Shown: piece after piece, positions 50,358 through 62,300 of the stretch
Layout: each line of letters opens with the position of its first letter
Numbering within the stretch: position 1 is the first letter of the stretch
NCBI GenBank assembly: GCA_004794785.1
Contig: SJOL01007508.1
Location: 435,476 to 499,475 of the forward strand
DNA from: Opisthorchis felineus
Lineage: Eukaryota > Platyhelminthes > Trematoda > Opisthorchiida > Opisthorchiidae
Reading direction: 5' to 3'
Length of the DNA: 64,000 nt
Position numbers and translations under genes: made by a program
The notes under the pieces: model-generated
Databases searched by the model: none
What the model saw: only the letters and a program-made list of their open reading frames with translations
What the model was told of the DNA's origin: nothing

Positions 50358-50363
50358 TTTATT
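50358..50363 (-). promoter_or_regulatory. AATAAA polyadenylation signal, minus strand
   Basis: The plus strand reads tttatt, that is AATAAA on the minus strand, 84 bases past the TAG that ends the minus-strand candidate exon at 50447. The position fits a short 3' untranslated region. Confidence 0.35.
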
Positions 50364-50446
50364 TTACCTGAAAGTAATTCGTGTTTTCTACCTCCGGTAC
50401 ACCACGAATTGTGTTTCCTCCACACATTCTGGAACCTGGCAATCAG

Positions 50447-50845
50447 CTAAGCTGTTTGTTTCTTACACAGAAAAGCTTTCTGATCAAAAATCAGTGTAGT
50501 TTGAGTTCGTCTGAATAATCCAACCGACTGAGGACAAGACGGCGTGTCTTTCCCACCTTTTCCAAGCGTTTGCCACTGTCCCAGAGGTCTATTACCACCA
50601 TCCAACTGGCAACATTCTGACTGCCAGGATGTGTCAGTCTTTTGTCCCAATCCGATTTGACCAATAGTAACATCTGTGTGTCTTGCATCAAGTTTCTTAA
50701 TAAAAAAGAATAGTCCCTTAAATACGTGTTTTCCCCATTCCAACAAAGCTTGCGTATCATTCTGCATTATTGTGAAACGACTGTCGGAATGTACTGTAGC
50801 TAAACACTCGATTACATTTTGAGAATTTTTATCCAAAATGCGCTT
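50447..50845 (-). CDS. Candidate terminal exon of an antisense gene
   Basis: On the minus strand a strong acceptor ('cgtttttatcatcttacag') ends just before base 50845. From there 132 codons stay open to TAG at 50449-50447, and an AATAAA lies 84 bases further on. The peptide has a hydrophobic/aromatic stretch around residues 45-60 and a Gly/Gln/Thr-rich second half with several Cys. I do not recognise a family. If real, the rest of this gene lies at higher coordinates, so the RASL10 coding exon would sit within one of its introns on the opposite strand. A decayed element or chance frame is the alternative. Confidence 0.38.
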   Translation of the reverse strand, partial: KRILDKNSQNVIECLATVHSDSRFTIMQNDTQALLEWGKHVFKGLFFFIKKLDARHTDVTIGQIGLGQKTDTSWQSECCQLDGGNRPLGQWQTLGKGGKDTPSCPQSVGLFRRTQTTLIFDQKAFLCKKQTA

Positions 50846-50888
50846 CTGTAAGATGATAAAAACGTCTCTTAGCTTTTGTTAATGGTAA

Positions 50889-52139
50889 CACCTCAAAGGA
50901 TCCAAATCTTCCCGTCACATTTTGAAGGCCTCTGTAGATCTGTGTATATGTGTTCCAACAATATTGAGAAAAATCTCAAACCATCGGACAGAAACTCGTG
51001 GACACAAAACCAGAGCGGAATATTTAGATCGTGACCCCGCTGCCCGACTAGCCGGATGGGAACAGGTCAGTACGCTGGATGATGAAGATGTCCCACTAAG
51101 ACTTGCTCGGTCGGTGCTTACGGACGCTAATGCAAGCAGCAATACGACGCACTCTCTACCCAAATCAATACCACAAGCGACCTCAGTGGTACCCCCCACC
51201 CGAGTACAGACAAATAAAAAGTCCCCGCATGAGGCGGAAAAACTCTCATCAAACCAAAGTGCAAGAATATGTTGCAGCGCGAAACGCGGTTCCGAAACAC
51301 CTGAATGGGTTCCTTTGAAAAAGATTGCCGATGTTACAGCCCCGATATCCGCCATTTCTCGCATACCGAACGGAAGCAGCTACCTACTGAATGCAACACT
51401 AGAAAAAGATGAATTTTCCGCCGTAGAATGTGCAAGCGTTTTACGAATTCCTATTGTTGGGAGCAGACATTCTGGGAAAACTTCACTTGTTAGGCAGTTT
51501 GTTCACTGCGTTGACGTTGTCAATCCAACCCCTACACTAACTAGACCGGAATATTATGATCGGGTGATCACATTTAATGATAGATTGTTTAATCTGAGGA
51601 TGATCGACTGTCCCCCGATCATGGGTAGATATCCGACAACCTCAGCGGAGGAATGGTCGCACTATCGGGGTTGGGGACTTCGATCAGCCTCTGCATTTGT
51701 GCTAGTCTTCGATATCACTTCAGACCAATCTTTTCAATATACACGACACCTACGTGATCAGATTGTATCCGAACATGCGGACATTCCTGTGCTTCTGGTT
51801 GCTAACAAGATTGATAAGTTTCATATCACGGAACCGAACTCTTGTGCAACTCACGGTTCACCGCAAAAAACAGCACCCACAGCGTTGACGACTCTGGCTG
51901 GAACAGACAGTCTGTCACGCCACACTATTAGCAATCTTCGTCGTGAAGTCGCAGCTCTTGTAAAGAAACAGTGGAAAGGTACGGTACTGGTCGAATGCTC
52001 AGCCAAATATAACTGGCACGTTGTGACTGTGTTCAAGGAATTGATGAAATTGTTGGAAACGAAAGAACAATCACACAAACCCACAGCAGCCAGAGCTGTT
52101 CAGAATGTACTTCGGCGCAACCAGTGCTCAGTCATGTGA
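50889..52139 (+). CDS. RASL10: RASL10-type Ras-like small GTPase (large 3' exon)
   Basis: This is a membrane-anchored small GTPase of the RASL10 (RRP22) branch of the Ras family, a signalling switch that binds GTP/GDP. Numbering is from the TTG at 50922. The P-loop is GSRHSGKT (180-187); the G3 motif is DCPP (229-232) instead of DTAG; then EEWSHYRGWGLRS, VANKID (G4; N295, K296, D298), and VECSAKYNWH with the SAK of G5 at 360-362. A farnesylation-type CAAX box, CSVM (402-405), follows LRRNQ. The DxPP signature, the CSAKYNWH block and the LRRN-x-C tail are diagnostic of RASL10A/B. Arg and His stand where Ras has Gly12/Gly13, and Gln61 is lacking, so GTP hydrolysis is probably atypical. Vertebrate members are about 200 residues; here about 165 residues of polar, Ser/Thr-rich sequence precede the domain, and about 30 extra residues lie between G4 and G5. 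The frame is open from 50889 (stop TAA just before), and the first ATG is at residue 227, inside the domain. The start codon must therefore lie in an upstream exon. Possible acceptors are after 50898 or 50927. Confidence 0.93.
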   Translation, partial: HLKGSKSSRHILKASVDLCICVPTILRKISNHRTETRGHKTRAEYLDRDPAARLAGWEQVSTLDDEDVPLRLARSVLTDANASSNTTHSLPKSIPQATSVVPPTRVQTNKKSPHEAEKLSSNQSARICCSAKRGSETPEWVPLKKIADVTAPISAISRIPNGSSYLLNATLEKDEFSAVECASVLRIPIVGSRHSGKTSLVRQFVHCVDVVNPTPTLTRPEYYDRVITFNDRLFNLRMIDCPPIMGRYPTTSAEEWSHYRGWGLRSASAFVLVFDITSDQSFQYTRHLRDQIVSEHADIPVLLVANKIDKFHITEPNSCATHGSPQKTAPTALTTLAGTDSLSRHTISNLRREVAALVKKQWKGTVLVECSAKYNWHVVTVFKELMKLLETKEQSHKPTAARAVQNVLRRNQCSVM

Positions 52140-52610
52140 CGCCTTATCTCCCTGCGGGAGCAAGATTAATAACCAGTTTTCTAGCAGGTTAGCTATGCTC
52201 CGTCCAGCTCATATGTACCCTATTTTCCAATGTGGTTAGCGATAAGTATACGAGTCAACCCTGCGCACATTCATTGTCGTCATAGATAGTTGATATTTTG
52301 TGTATGCTACTGGTCAGTCAATACTAAATAGTACTAATCGTATTGTATTTTCAACAGTTGATGGTTTCAAACCGATTTAAATTTATACGTTAAGGCATCA
52401 CAGTTCAAGTCCATTCAAGTGTTGAATCCGACGCGTACTGGTACCCAGCAGAGATGCTGTAAACGGCGACAGTAAATGCTGGTGGGACAAAGTAAATCTC
52501 TCGCTCTACTGCATGTTTAGATACGCTTTATAAAGGTTGGTGCTCATTTTAGTAGATAACATACTCTTACGTTAGTATAGTAGCATAGTCACAATCCCCT
52601 ATCGTTGATT
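52140..52610 (+). other. Probable RASL10 3' untranslated region
   Basis: No open frame continues after the TGA at 52137-52139. There is no canonical AATAAA before the ATTAAA at 52611, so the 3' untranslated region may be about 0.5 kb. No recognised elements are seen within it. Confidence 0.35.
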
Positions 52611-52616
52611 ATTAAA
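52611..52616 (+). promoter_or_regulatory. ATTAAA, possible RASL10 polyadenylation signal
   Basis: This is the first standard variant signal after the RASL10 stop, about 470 bases downstream. AATAAA motifs at 53042 and 53091 are later alternatives. Confidence 0.22.
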
Positions 52617-55600
52617 GCGAATGCTGGTACCGGCATGTCCATGTGTTTGAGTAAACCTGTGTTTAAGCATCAAACAAGACATTATTTTTTTGTTTTTTCA
52701 ATAATCCGAGGTATCCAGGTTGCTGAGGTTGTTGAGATAAAGAAGGATGCGTGGACATTGGTCACAGCACCACCTCACTACTTATAACGTTCAGTATACA
52801 TATAGCTTGAAGTGAGGGACGGATGTCTTTTCATCCGCCATTGGACTGGACGCTTTAATATCACCGAAGCTGTCGAAGTTAACTGACGGATTACCATAGA
52901 ACGACAAGTTAGTAATGATGTCATTATTTTAAAAACAAGCACTGAACCCAGTTAACGTTGGTGCGAGTGCTTAACTGAAAGGCGGAGTAAACGGTACTCT
53001 CACTACAACCACGAGAAATCAATGAGCGAAAGAATTTTGACAAATAAAAAATGCGACACCCAAGTCTCCAGGCCACCTGATATTCCTTCCAATAAAGACT
53101 CCAGAATTTAGTTTCAAACAAGGAGACGTTAAACTGTGGTTTGTTGTGTATGAATCAATTTGCCTTGATTTTAAAAACATGGTCTGTAATATATTCGCAA
53201 TATATGATCCTACTGTTTTCGGTTAGATTACTCAGATCCATCCATAACTCAATTTTTCCTATTTTAGAAAACACGAGGGATTATTGAATTCTGCTTATTC
53301 AATCACACCGAAATGGGGTGAAAAGTGTGCTGTGTGCGTTTGAGTTGGAGCACAAAAGACGTTAAAAATTTACTAACTGCCCGTTGGGAAAATCAGGTAT
53401 CACAGTTACCTTCGAAAATCACCTACAGATGAAGTCGTCCTAGGTAGTCCTGCTGCAAACCACTGAAACTGCTTCTCACCGAAAGGTTTCCAGGTGCTCA
53501 TATGACGCTCACTACGAAGTAGTGAGAGCGTATCTTATGAGACTATTGAAGATGCTTCTGATATTTTCATTCCACATATAGTCCTTGGACGGTTGAGAAG
53601 AGATTGTGATACCAATCAAACCTGACACCGTCAGCAGGCAGGAAGCATTCGGAGGGAAGCAAACGGACCCTCTTTATACAGTACCCAAGGGAAGACGGGT
53701 TTGATGGCAATTACTTGGGTGCATGTTTGAGCTCACTCACAGGATAAATGTGTTATTAACGATAGTACCTTAATGCTAAACTCTATAAGAAGTGAAACAT
53801 ACTAAGCAAGATCAATTCACCCCAGTAGCTAGGTATCAAACGCCACACCATTACCACTCATTTATTTGTCATTTCCGTTTATCAGCAGTGTTTTCTTGAG
53901 GGCTGCTGCTGCGTCACCTCGCAGTTCACTTTTCATGATTTTCAGAGTTGTCCGGGCACTTGAACTTGTGCTTAACCTATACGAGGATAAGAATCAGCAA
54001 AATCGCGCTCTCCTCTCCGCATTTGTTAAGGAACATCCCTAGTTTTTCCTCATAAGGATGGCATTCTGCGTTGGAATGCTTAGCCTAATGATCAAACATT
54101 AGCTCAACCAACAACTCCAGGAGATTAAGACTTTCGCTTTATTACGACTAAAAAAAACTTCACCATTTCACTGTCAAAGGTTGGCTCTCCTCACTGAAGT
54201 TTCATGGTATCATGGTACCAGAATACGGGACAATTCACGGAATTTTAAAAAAAGCAGAACCTATTGGTCGTCCCCAGGTTTTTCTGATTATCTCTTGTCT
54301 TCCTTGTCACAGGAAGATGCGCCCATTTTTCACCATTGCATCCAGTTAGATAGAGCTTTATAGAGCGCTGTCTTCAGCGAAAATCGAATTGTGTTTTTAA
54401 CATTCTTCCCGCTACTTTATTCTCATCAAAAGTGGACAAAATTGATTAATGTCTAAGTTTTAAGAGCTCCATGGATCTTAATTAAGTCTGGAAACATACA
54501 ATAGGATGTTTGTACTTGGGAAAGTTACTTGGTTTCGGCGAAATCTTGGACATCTTGTCGATGGAAAAAGAATCACTTAAAAAGTTTCCAAAATCAAAAT
54601 TGGTTTGGTTTTGTGTAGAATATTAAAGCCTAGGAGAGTGCACATATGGCTTGGGTGTGTGCAACCAGAAAGTTTTAGTTCTTAAAATGTTTGCCATTCG
54701 CGAGCTTATTAGTTGCCATATATTCTGATTGATATTTCAGGATTAAATCTACGAGTTCGGATGCTTGGGTGCAGGAGAACCTCAAACTAGAAACCACAGG
54801 TTGCGGATATATAGTTTAATCAGAGGTCTTTCCTGCGTACGACGTAGGCAGTATTGCACAAACCTTTTTGTGGTCAACAAATGACAGTGATTGTTCTCCC
54901 AACTTGAATTAACTCAACCTACTGGCAGTGCTTACCTACCGTACGGAAGCCGCAATAACTGTGCTCCCCTGAGAATATCCCATTACCTCTGGAGGAGGTT
55001 GATGCCCTGTGTAACATACTGTCCCCTTCTCTTTGCGCAACGTAATTTATGAAACATTTTGTGGATGTTTGGTGGAATGCCCTGTTTGTTCATTAGTAAA
55101 CGCACTGAATTTACACTACTCTCGCACATCCGGGACTGAGACCTATTGTACTACCCTAATAACCCGTACAATGGCTTGAAATTTCCTGCTATACTGATCG
55201 TCGTGGTCGTTTATTGTGTCTTCTGGTGTAGCTTAAGGGGGAACTCTAAAACAAGATGTTTCCATCACTCAAAAAGTGGTGGTTTAATGTGTGTTACCTG
55301 GTCGAGTGTTGAGACGTCACCACCGACGGTTTCTATCGCCTCTGCGGTAAGTCCAATCAAACGTTGGGAATATCCAGGGTAGGTCAGACCAGTTAGAGTC
55401 CCGATTCGACGGGAGAGTGTTGCACGATATCCAGTGATCTAAACCTTTGAATATGACGGTGAAATTACAACAACAGTAACAAAAATTGGACTCCTTGTGG
55501 CGTTTCCACCGGAGAGTCGAAATCTATCAAAAGTATCCTGTTCCTTTACTGGGGGTGGACGGGTGATAATAAAACTAAACTGCTTGCCACCAAAGTTGTC

Positions 55601-58322
55601 TATTCGATAGGATCGTTCCCAACTCGGGGGTTATGCTTAGGTAGCTCTACTGTACCAAGCAAGGGCGAGGCAGTGAAGCATAAAACTCCGATCCTATCGA
55701 AAATTCCGGTCTTAAGTTAGTGAGCGCGTAGCAATTTATCAAGGTACACCAACACCAATCTCTCAAACATCCGATCATACATTAGAAGATCTGAATGACA
55801 GAGGGTTACAAGAGGGCATCATAGAAATTTAGATGCCTGCTATTGACAGTTTTGAAGAGATCTTACATGCAAAAACCTTTTTGTCAACATTTTATCCGCC
55901 TGGTTAGTACAGTGAACATAGAAGTGCCATTTTTGGCTGGGTTTACGAAGTAGAATCCCGGCCATATTTGCTCTGTCACCTTCCAAATTCTCCAAGAAAA
56001 TGCCTGGTCTTTGGAAAGAAGAATTTATTTGGGCCGATCGAAGGGCCAGATTTGTATCTTTGAGGGTGTTCGCGTGATGACTCGCCGTCGGCTTGGGCTT
56101 CTCACCAGACTAACATTGCTCTTCTTGGGAAGAAATTCACGGGTGCAGGGGAGAAATAAAACGTCAGGCTTAAGTTCACTAACGTCTGTCCGTCAGCTTA
56201 AGTAATGTACTTTTTATCACCTTGTAACTGCCTCTACTGGTTTTGTTGTTTTTGTTTATGCCACTGATGGTGAACGTGGGACTGAAATGCGGCTTCTAAC
56301 GATGTATCCCGTGTTCCGGATGTACTGGTTGTCAGTACCTTTCACACTTATCAAGTGGTGAAACTTAACGAAAACAACAAGTTATACTTTTCACGTGCAT
56401 TATAGTAGTTTTGTACGTCTCGTTTGTAGTACACTACGTCCGACTGTTCCGCATGTTAAATATTCATGCGGCTCAAACAAGCCGTAAAGCACACACTCAT
56501 TCATTCTAAGATACCCATCAGCGAAAACATTTATGAAATTTACCGAATTCCCCTTTATCTACCGTTGTTTCATCATCCTGGGAGCAAAACATGACCAAGT
56601 AAAAACGCGGGGAAATATGTGGAACGAACGACGGCCCGAGGAGGGAAATATCACGTACGTTTTTACCTCCGTTTTCATCCCTTTTATGTTTCCAGTGCTA
56701 TCCGCCGTGTCAGTGGCGTTCTCGTTAAGTTCTGTGCAAACACGTTTCCACTAATATGTTCACGATTAATCAGTTTTTCGCCGAGACATTTACAGAAAAT
56801 AGCAAACCTCATTTACTCTTTGTTTTCAGATCGCTCTGCTGATCAAAATAACTCTATGGGATTGCAAATGATTGAGAAATTTTGGCATTAATACTTGTGC
56901 AGACGTCTAACTGGAGATGACGTCGTATCTGCTTCTAACAACTTATCATATCTTATATTGCTCTGCATATCGTAATTACTGTCAGTTTCAAGGTGATATT
57001 TTGCAGCAGTGTTCTTCGTGTTCCCACATGATCTCCACCGGTTTTTGCTTCACCCCATCCATGCATCGTCTGGCTCGTCAACATAGAGTATAGATGAAAG
57101 AAGCGGAAGTGACCTGTGAATTGCAGTTATTGTAACAAGTGTGCTTGTACAAAGTACGTGTTTTTAATTGTCTACAGAAGAAAGAGAGTGCGGTAGAGTC
57201 TAAAAGTGAAGTGCGTTGTGCCGTTTGAAGCAGTTCATTGCTCTTTTTCCAACTAGCTAGCTGAAAACCGGCACAGGTGTTCAGTTTACTGGCATCTCCT
57301 CCACAACGGCCCAACTTAATCCTCCCTATAACATTTATAATGCTTGTGAACTGAACCTGTGAAACATAAATGCTTTCTAGTATTTGAGGCAATTCACGGC
57401 CACCAATTGTGAGTGGTTTCTTCTTTATTCGGAGTCATTGGCCTAGGATCAGCAATGCCTTGAGCTTGAAATATTCTTTTGGAGGCCACATCGCGCGGGT
57501 TGGATCGGAAGCCTGCATACCAGATTACTGATCTGCTTAACAGTGGTCATTTTTTCAAGCCTCATTCATCATTGTCCAACATCGCTCAGGCTTTGAGTGT
57601 GGCAAATTCGCCCTCAGACCCACGCGATTGTCCGTAAATCCTTGTCCCTTAGCGTAGATAGCGTAGATAGATACGATACTAAAAATTTCGTCGGTTTTCA
57701 CTAACCCCCCAAATTTAACTCATTATCATGGCCTTGCTTCAGCGAAACCTGTAACATCTTACCACTTGTGTCCAGCCCATCACAGCTGATGTTTGCATTT
57801 AAAAAGTGGTTTAGCCTTAGCAAGAAAAGCTTGCTGACTTGAATCAACAACAGTCTGAATGTGGAGATCAAACGCTGAGATGTTCATTGTGCATACGAAT
57901 CTCCACAATGTCGTAGTGCTGATCTACGTTAAAAACGCAGAGGAGCTTCACTGTTGCCGGTTAAATACCTCATGCGGTTGACATTATATTAATGAGCACA
58001 GAATTTGTTTACACACGTGCCACTTGGTTGTAGTGTAAAGTGAGTAATGTTGATGAAACACATGTTTGCGAGACTGCCTTTTGAGTGAACCCACTCAAGT
58101 TCAGATGTCGAACACGTTTCTTTTGGATACATATTTGCGGCTCATGCAGTCGAATTTCAATCGCCTCTGCGATCGATACTGTTCCGAATCACAATTACAC
58201 CTGAGTTCTCACTTCCAACACTACCTAGGATAGTGGAACTGTTTCCTCGTATTCTGTAAGACAAACTTCCCTTTAGATTACTAACGTTTGTAGCTCGGCA
58301 TGAGCGTAGGAAATAGTACACA
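52617..58322. other. No supported gene over 5.7 kb
   Basis: Short open frames (55146-55382 (+), 56011-56205 (+), 56533-56754 with 56619-56891 (+), 57078-57392 (-)) have no recognisable motif. A small hairpin, CTCACTAC / GTAGTGAG with a 3-base loop, lies at 53508-53526. A short tandem GCGTAGATA duplication lies near 57655. I see no repeat family members. Confidence 0.4.
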
Positions 58323-58338
58323 CATCATCATCATCATC
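58323..58338. repeat. Short (CAT)n tract
   Basis: Five tandem ATC/CAT units. This is trivial simple sequence. Confidence 0.8.
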
Positions 58339-59234
58339 AACGACAGCATGACATCAGAGTTTAACACCAATGCCTCGCTGCCGTAATAATACACACAGCT
58401 TGGCAGTCTGCCCTCAAACGGATTTTGACAGTAGGACTGGAACCGAAACTCGAGAGAAGATCAGCGGTCATGTTTGTAGCATCGGGAGAATATCTATGAC
58501 TTCTGGTTAAACTTTGACGATCAGTAAAACTATGAATGTGAGCCTCATAAAGGCGCGCTTCTTCTCTACCGAAACCAATTAGTTTGTGCACGTATTTAAA
58601 TGTGTATTGTGCAAAAATATGCGTCCTAAGATAATCCGAGAAGACATGTGCGGCGTGCGGTTGTCAATTACGCAAATATCACACATCCACACAAGAGGCA
58701 TATTCACGTGTGTCGACCCGGAATAACTAGACCCGAAGCCCGACCCACATCCACCTTGCCTATCGGTTTTAAGTCTTGCTGACCTAACTCAACAACCAAA
58801 ATCCCTTAGCCAATCTTGCTGACTGGCTATTGTTGGCCTCGTAAACTAATTACTCGGCCTGTGCCAAAACCAAGACGCCAGCTGGCAGCAAATATCCCGA
58901 TTTTTTTTCACGGTTCTCCGGAAACGGCGACTTATCAGTCGCTTTCAACTTTTTTCAGCAGGGTGACTAAATGCCTCAAGAACCTCTCGTATGCACTCAT
59001 AGGAGTATATCTTCATTGCTGTCTAAGTAAAGGGTCCAATAATGTTGCAAGTTCGTTGTGACGGAACCGCTGTCCAAATGGATGTTATAACTTGTCCAAA
59101 CTTCCATGTGTGGACTTCCCGCTGTAAAGTTCTTTCAATATTTTTCTTCGTCACAAATGACATAAGCCATTCATGTTATCAACAAAGAGTGGAACCTCGA
59201 TGTCATGCGCCGGTTGCTACCGATCACAGCTTGT
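58339..59234. other. No supported gene
   Basis: Frames at 58361-58591 (-) and 58816-59061 (+) are open without motifs. Confidence 0.4.
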
Positions 59235-59310
59235 AATATATTATATATTATATATATATATATATTACATATATTATATATATTATATTACATATATTAC
59301 ATATATTATT
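59235..59310. repeat. AT-rich microsatellite with a TATATTACATATAT pattern
   Basis: About 75 bases are nearly pure A/T. They start as (TA)n and pass into an irregular higher-order repeat in which TATATTACATA recurs several times. It is likely length-variable and has no linked gene. Confidence 0.93.
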
Positions 59311-62300
59311 ACTGATCCAGGAGCGATTGGAATCCAGCCATATGAGCCATACATCTGTGTCCAAAAGAAACATGTGTGACTTCTGAAATTGAGTAGGTCT
59401 ACGTGAATGTTGGCCTCACAAGAATGTGTCGTATTAGCCTTACTCAGTTGATCCATCTAACCCCCCTGCCCATTTTAACTATGCACTTCCTGGATAGTTA
59501 GTTTGTGTTTTGATTTTTATAATGTTACGCGCAAAAGCTGATTGGTAATGCATTCACCATTACACGATGGACAAAACACTGATGCGTCTTTTGGCTCTTC
59601 CAAAACACCATCTGATTAAGGTCCATAGAATATTTTTTCGGGAAAGCTTAAGCCAAACTACGCAGCTGTTGGTGAAACTTACCCAATTAGATCATGATGT
59701 TATCCACTTGGCAAACAAAGTGGGTGCAAACTGTTTCAGTGCACCATAAATTTGATCAGCTTAGCTAACTTTGCATTCTTAAAGGCGATAGCCTCATAAG
59801 ACTTGTCTTCACTAAGTCTGCACTCGTTTTCAGTTAAGTATTTTATCCTAACACTCCCGCAAAATGTTTGTCGGTCCAAAGATGAACTTCCTAAGTGAAA
59901 GCCACGTAGCCACATGTTGAACATGGGTAGCTGGTGTTTTATTACCTAACTGGAGCGTGAACCTGTTGTTAAGTGAATATTTTTCAGCATTTTTGTTCAT
60001 AGGGTACCAGCAAGCGGAACACACACGATGATAAATAACCATTTTAAAGAATAGTCATAACTACCAAACCGCATTACACTCGAGTGGATTGCCATCTTCT
60101 TGTACTGCCTCAGCTACCCTGTTTCGTGCACACCAATAGAGAAGTGAGTATTGGATATTAGGTTTTCCTCTTATTAGAGCACACTAGTGGCCACCTAGGG
60201 GTGTAAAAGCGGATTATATACCTCGTCAGGTAAGCAGCTAGATAATGATGTCTGATTGGACAATATTTCTTGAGATGAACTGAATAAAGTTGCCAGGCAA
60301 TACAAGAAAAACCCTACAGTACAGTAGAATGCTATCTCAGTAATTCAGTTGCTTTCGCACACACGCGACGCACGCAAAACTACGGAGGTTTGATGGTTTG
60401 TCTTGAATGCAATTAACACACTTCATTTTGAATGACTGAGAAGACTACCCAGGAGTTCCATTTCACCTCAAGAAACAGCTAAATGGCGAAATCTGGTTAA
60501 CCGGATACTGGTTCAGGCATTACACCCATTACTGCGACACCTGCTACTGATAGTTTTACGCCCACAAGATTTCTAGAGACTTATCGTTGAATAGAACCTA
60601 TTGTGGAAGAGGAGTTTATTTCTTTTTAAACATCCTACGGATGCATATTAATCGTTTTTTTCGGACTTTCGATCATAAGGATGCGCCTGAATCAAACAGA
60701 ATGTGTGCGCCAGTCTCCTATAACTCGAACGTTCAGTTGGATACGTCTGATGTTATCTGTCACCTGCCTTGTCTGCTGTCTATTTTAGTTGGCAGTTTGG
60801 CAGGCAGAAATTCTAACGTCGCGTTGTTTTATCCAATTTAACAAGATAGACGCAAAACACGTTTGCCTTAAAATAGTAGTTGAATTAATTTTTACCTTTT
60901 TGCATTTTTACCACGATTTTTATCGCATGAAATAGACAGCTGTATTCAGGTGAAGCGTTTTTGACAAAAGGAGAATTAAATTGTACCGGCGACACCTGTG
61001 GTGTCGACTGTTTAGAATATGAATCTAGGACGTTGTTTACCAACTTTACTTTTTGAATGAATTCTTTAGTTTTCCTTGGGACGCGTTATGCAGAACGATA
61101 CACCGTAAGAAGCGGTACCAGAGGATTTGGATGAAGAAGCCCTAAGAGACTGTAATCTGAGGGATGTGATTTAATCGTTCCTTTTGAAATCCGCTTACTG
61201 TCTGCGACTGGGTAGACTAGAATGGCCATTTTTATTTGTTACGGAATCAGACTTAAGCATTCGATGTAGGTAAATACAGATTCAGGTGTCCGAATGGAAT
61301 ATATAGTTGTTTCACCGATGGGTAGGTGATTCACAGTTGTTGCGGAGGTGTACCATATAATGTCCATCAAAAAACAGTAAACACAGGTGCTGACGCATTC
61401 TTTAAAAATGCCGTCTCCATCAGTTAAATTGCCTCGCCAAGTAATGGGTGAAGCTGCGTGGAGCACAGCTTACTAGTTTCTTCTCATGTGCATTCTCGAT
61501 AAATCCACTCCTTGGGGGAGTTGATTTTCTGATTAGGACTCCTTCGGTAGGCGCGGAACTAATGAATACGTAACCATTAGGTTGACAATCTTCATTCCTT
61601 CGGCATTCACAGTTTTGTGTGGCCCAACACTCAAGATCAGTGCGCTGTCAAAGATCAGAAGATATCCGGCTTGTGTTTGGCTTCGAGAGTAATGTTTTAT
61701 TTCTCACGAGGTTTAAACTAATGGTCTTGCTAAGGTAGCTGCCAAATGTCAGCATGCAGTTCCTCAAAATCAGGATGCACTATGAAACAACTCTAGTTAA
61801 AAGTTAACTCATGCTCCATTCATGGCCATCTCTCAATCAGTTATAAATCATCTTCATGTTTTATTAGCTACGTCAGTTTGGAAATGTCACTTGAGCAGCC
61901 TAAAACCCATGATTGATTCATTCGATTTCTCGCTTTTAACTTAGCTTAATGCGCACTTTTAATTTATGTGGATGACATAAAAGCCTTTCACTTGCAGTGA
62001 TTTCTGCAATTTACTGCGAGCTACTTTCACCAATAACGATGAGTTTCTCTTGTCTCAGAGTTGAAAAAGGCATATCCCAATGTAGGATTTTGTGAAATTT
62101 GAATGATTTCAGCACCGAACTGCACAGTGGTGACACAGCTGTCACAGATTCGTTCGTGGATGACCTGGGGAGACATTCTCCGAGTCAACATTTGATGTGC
62201 GCTAGTGTTTCGTATTCTTTGTGATCGCAACCTGCGCTTGCCCACTGTTTCAAGTTTGAATTACTAATTATATTTTCATTAATAAGTTAGTAACTCGTTT

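Noticed and set aside
50915..51364. 149-codon minus frame under the RASL10 exon
   Set aside because: Antisense shadow of the well-supported GTPase coding sequence.
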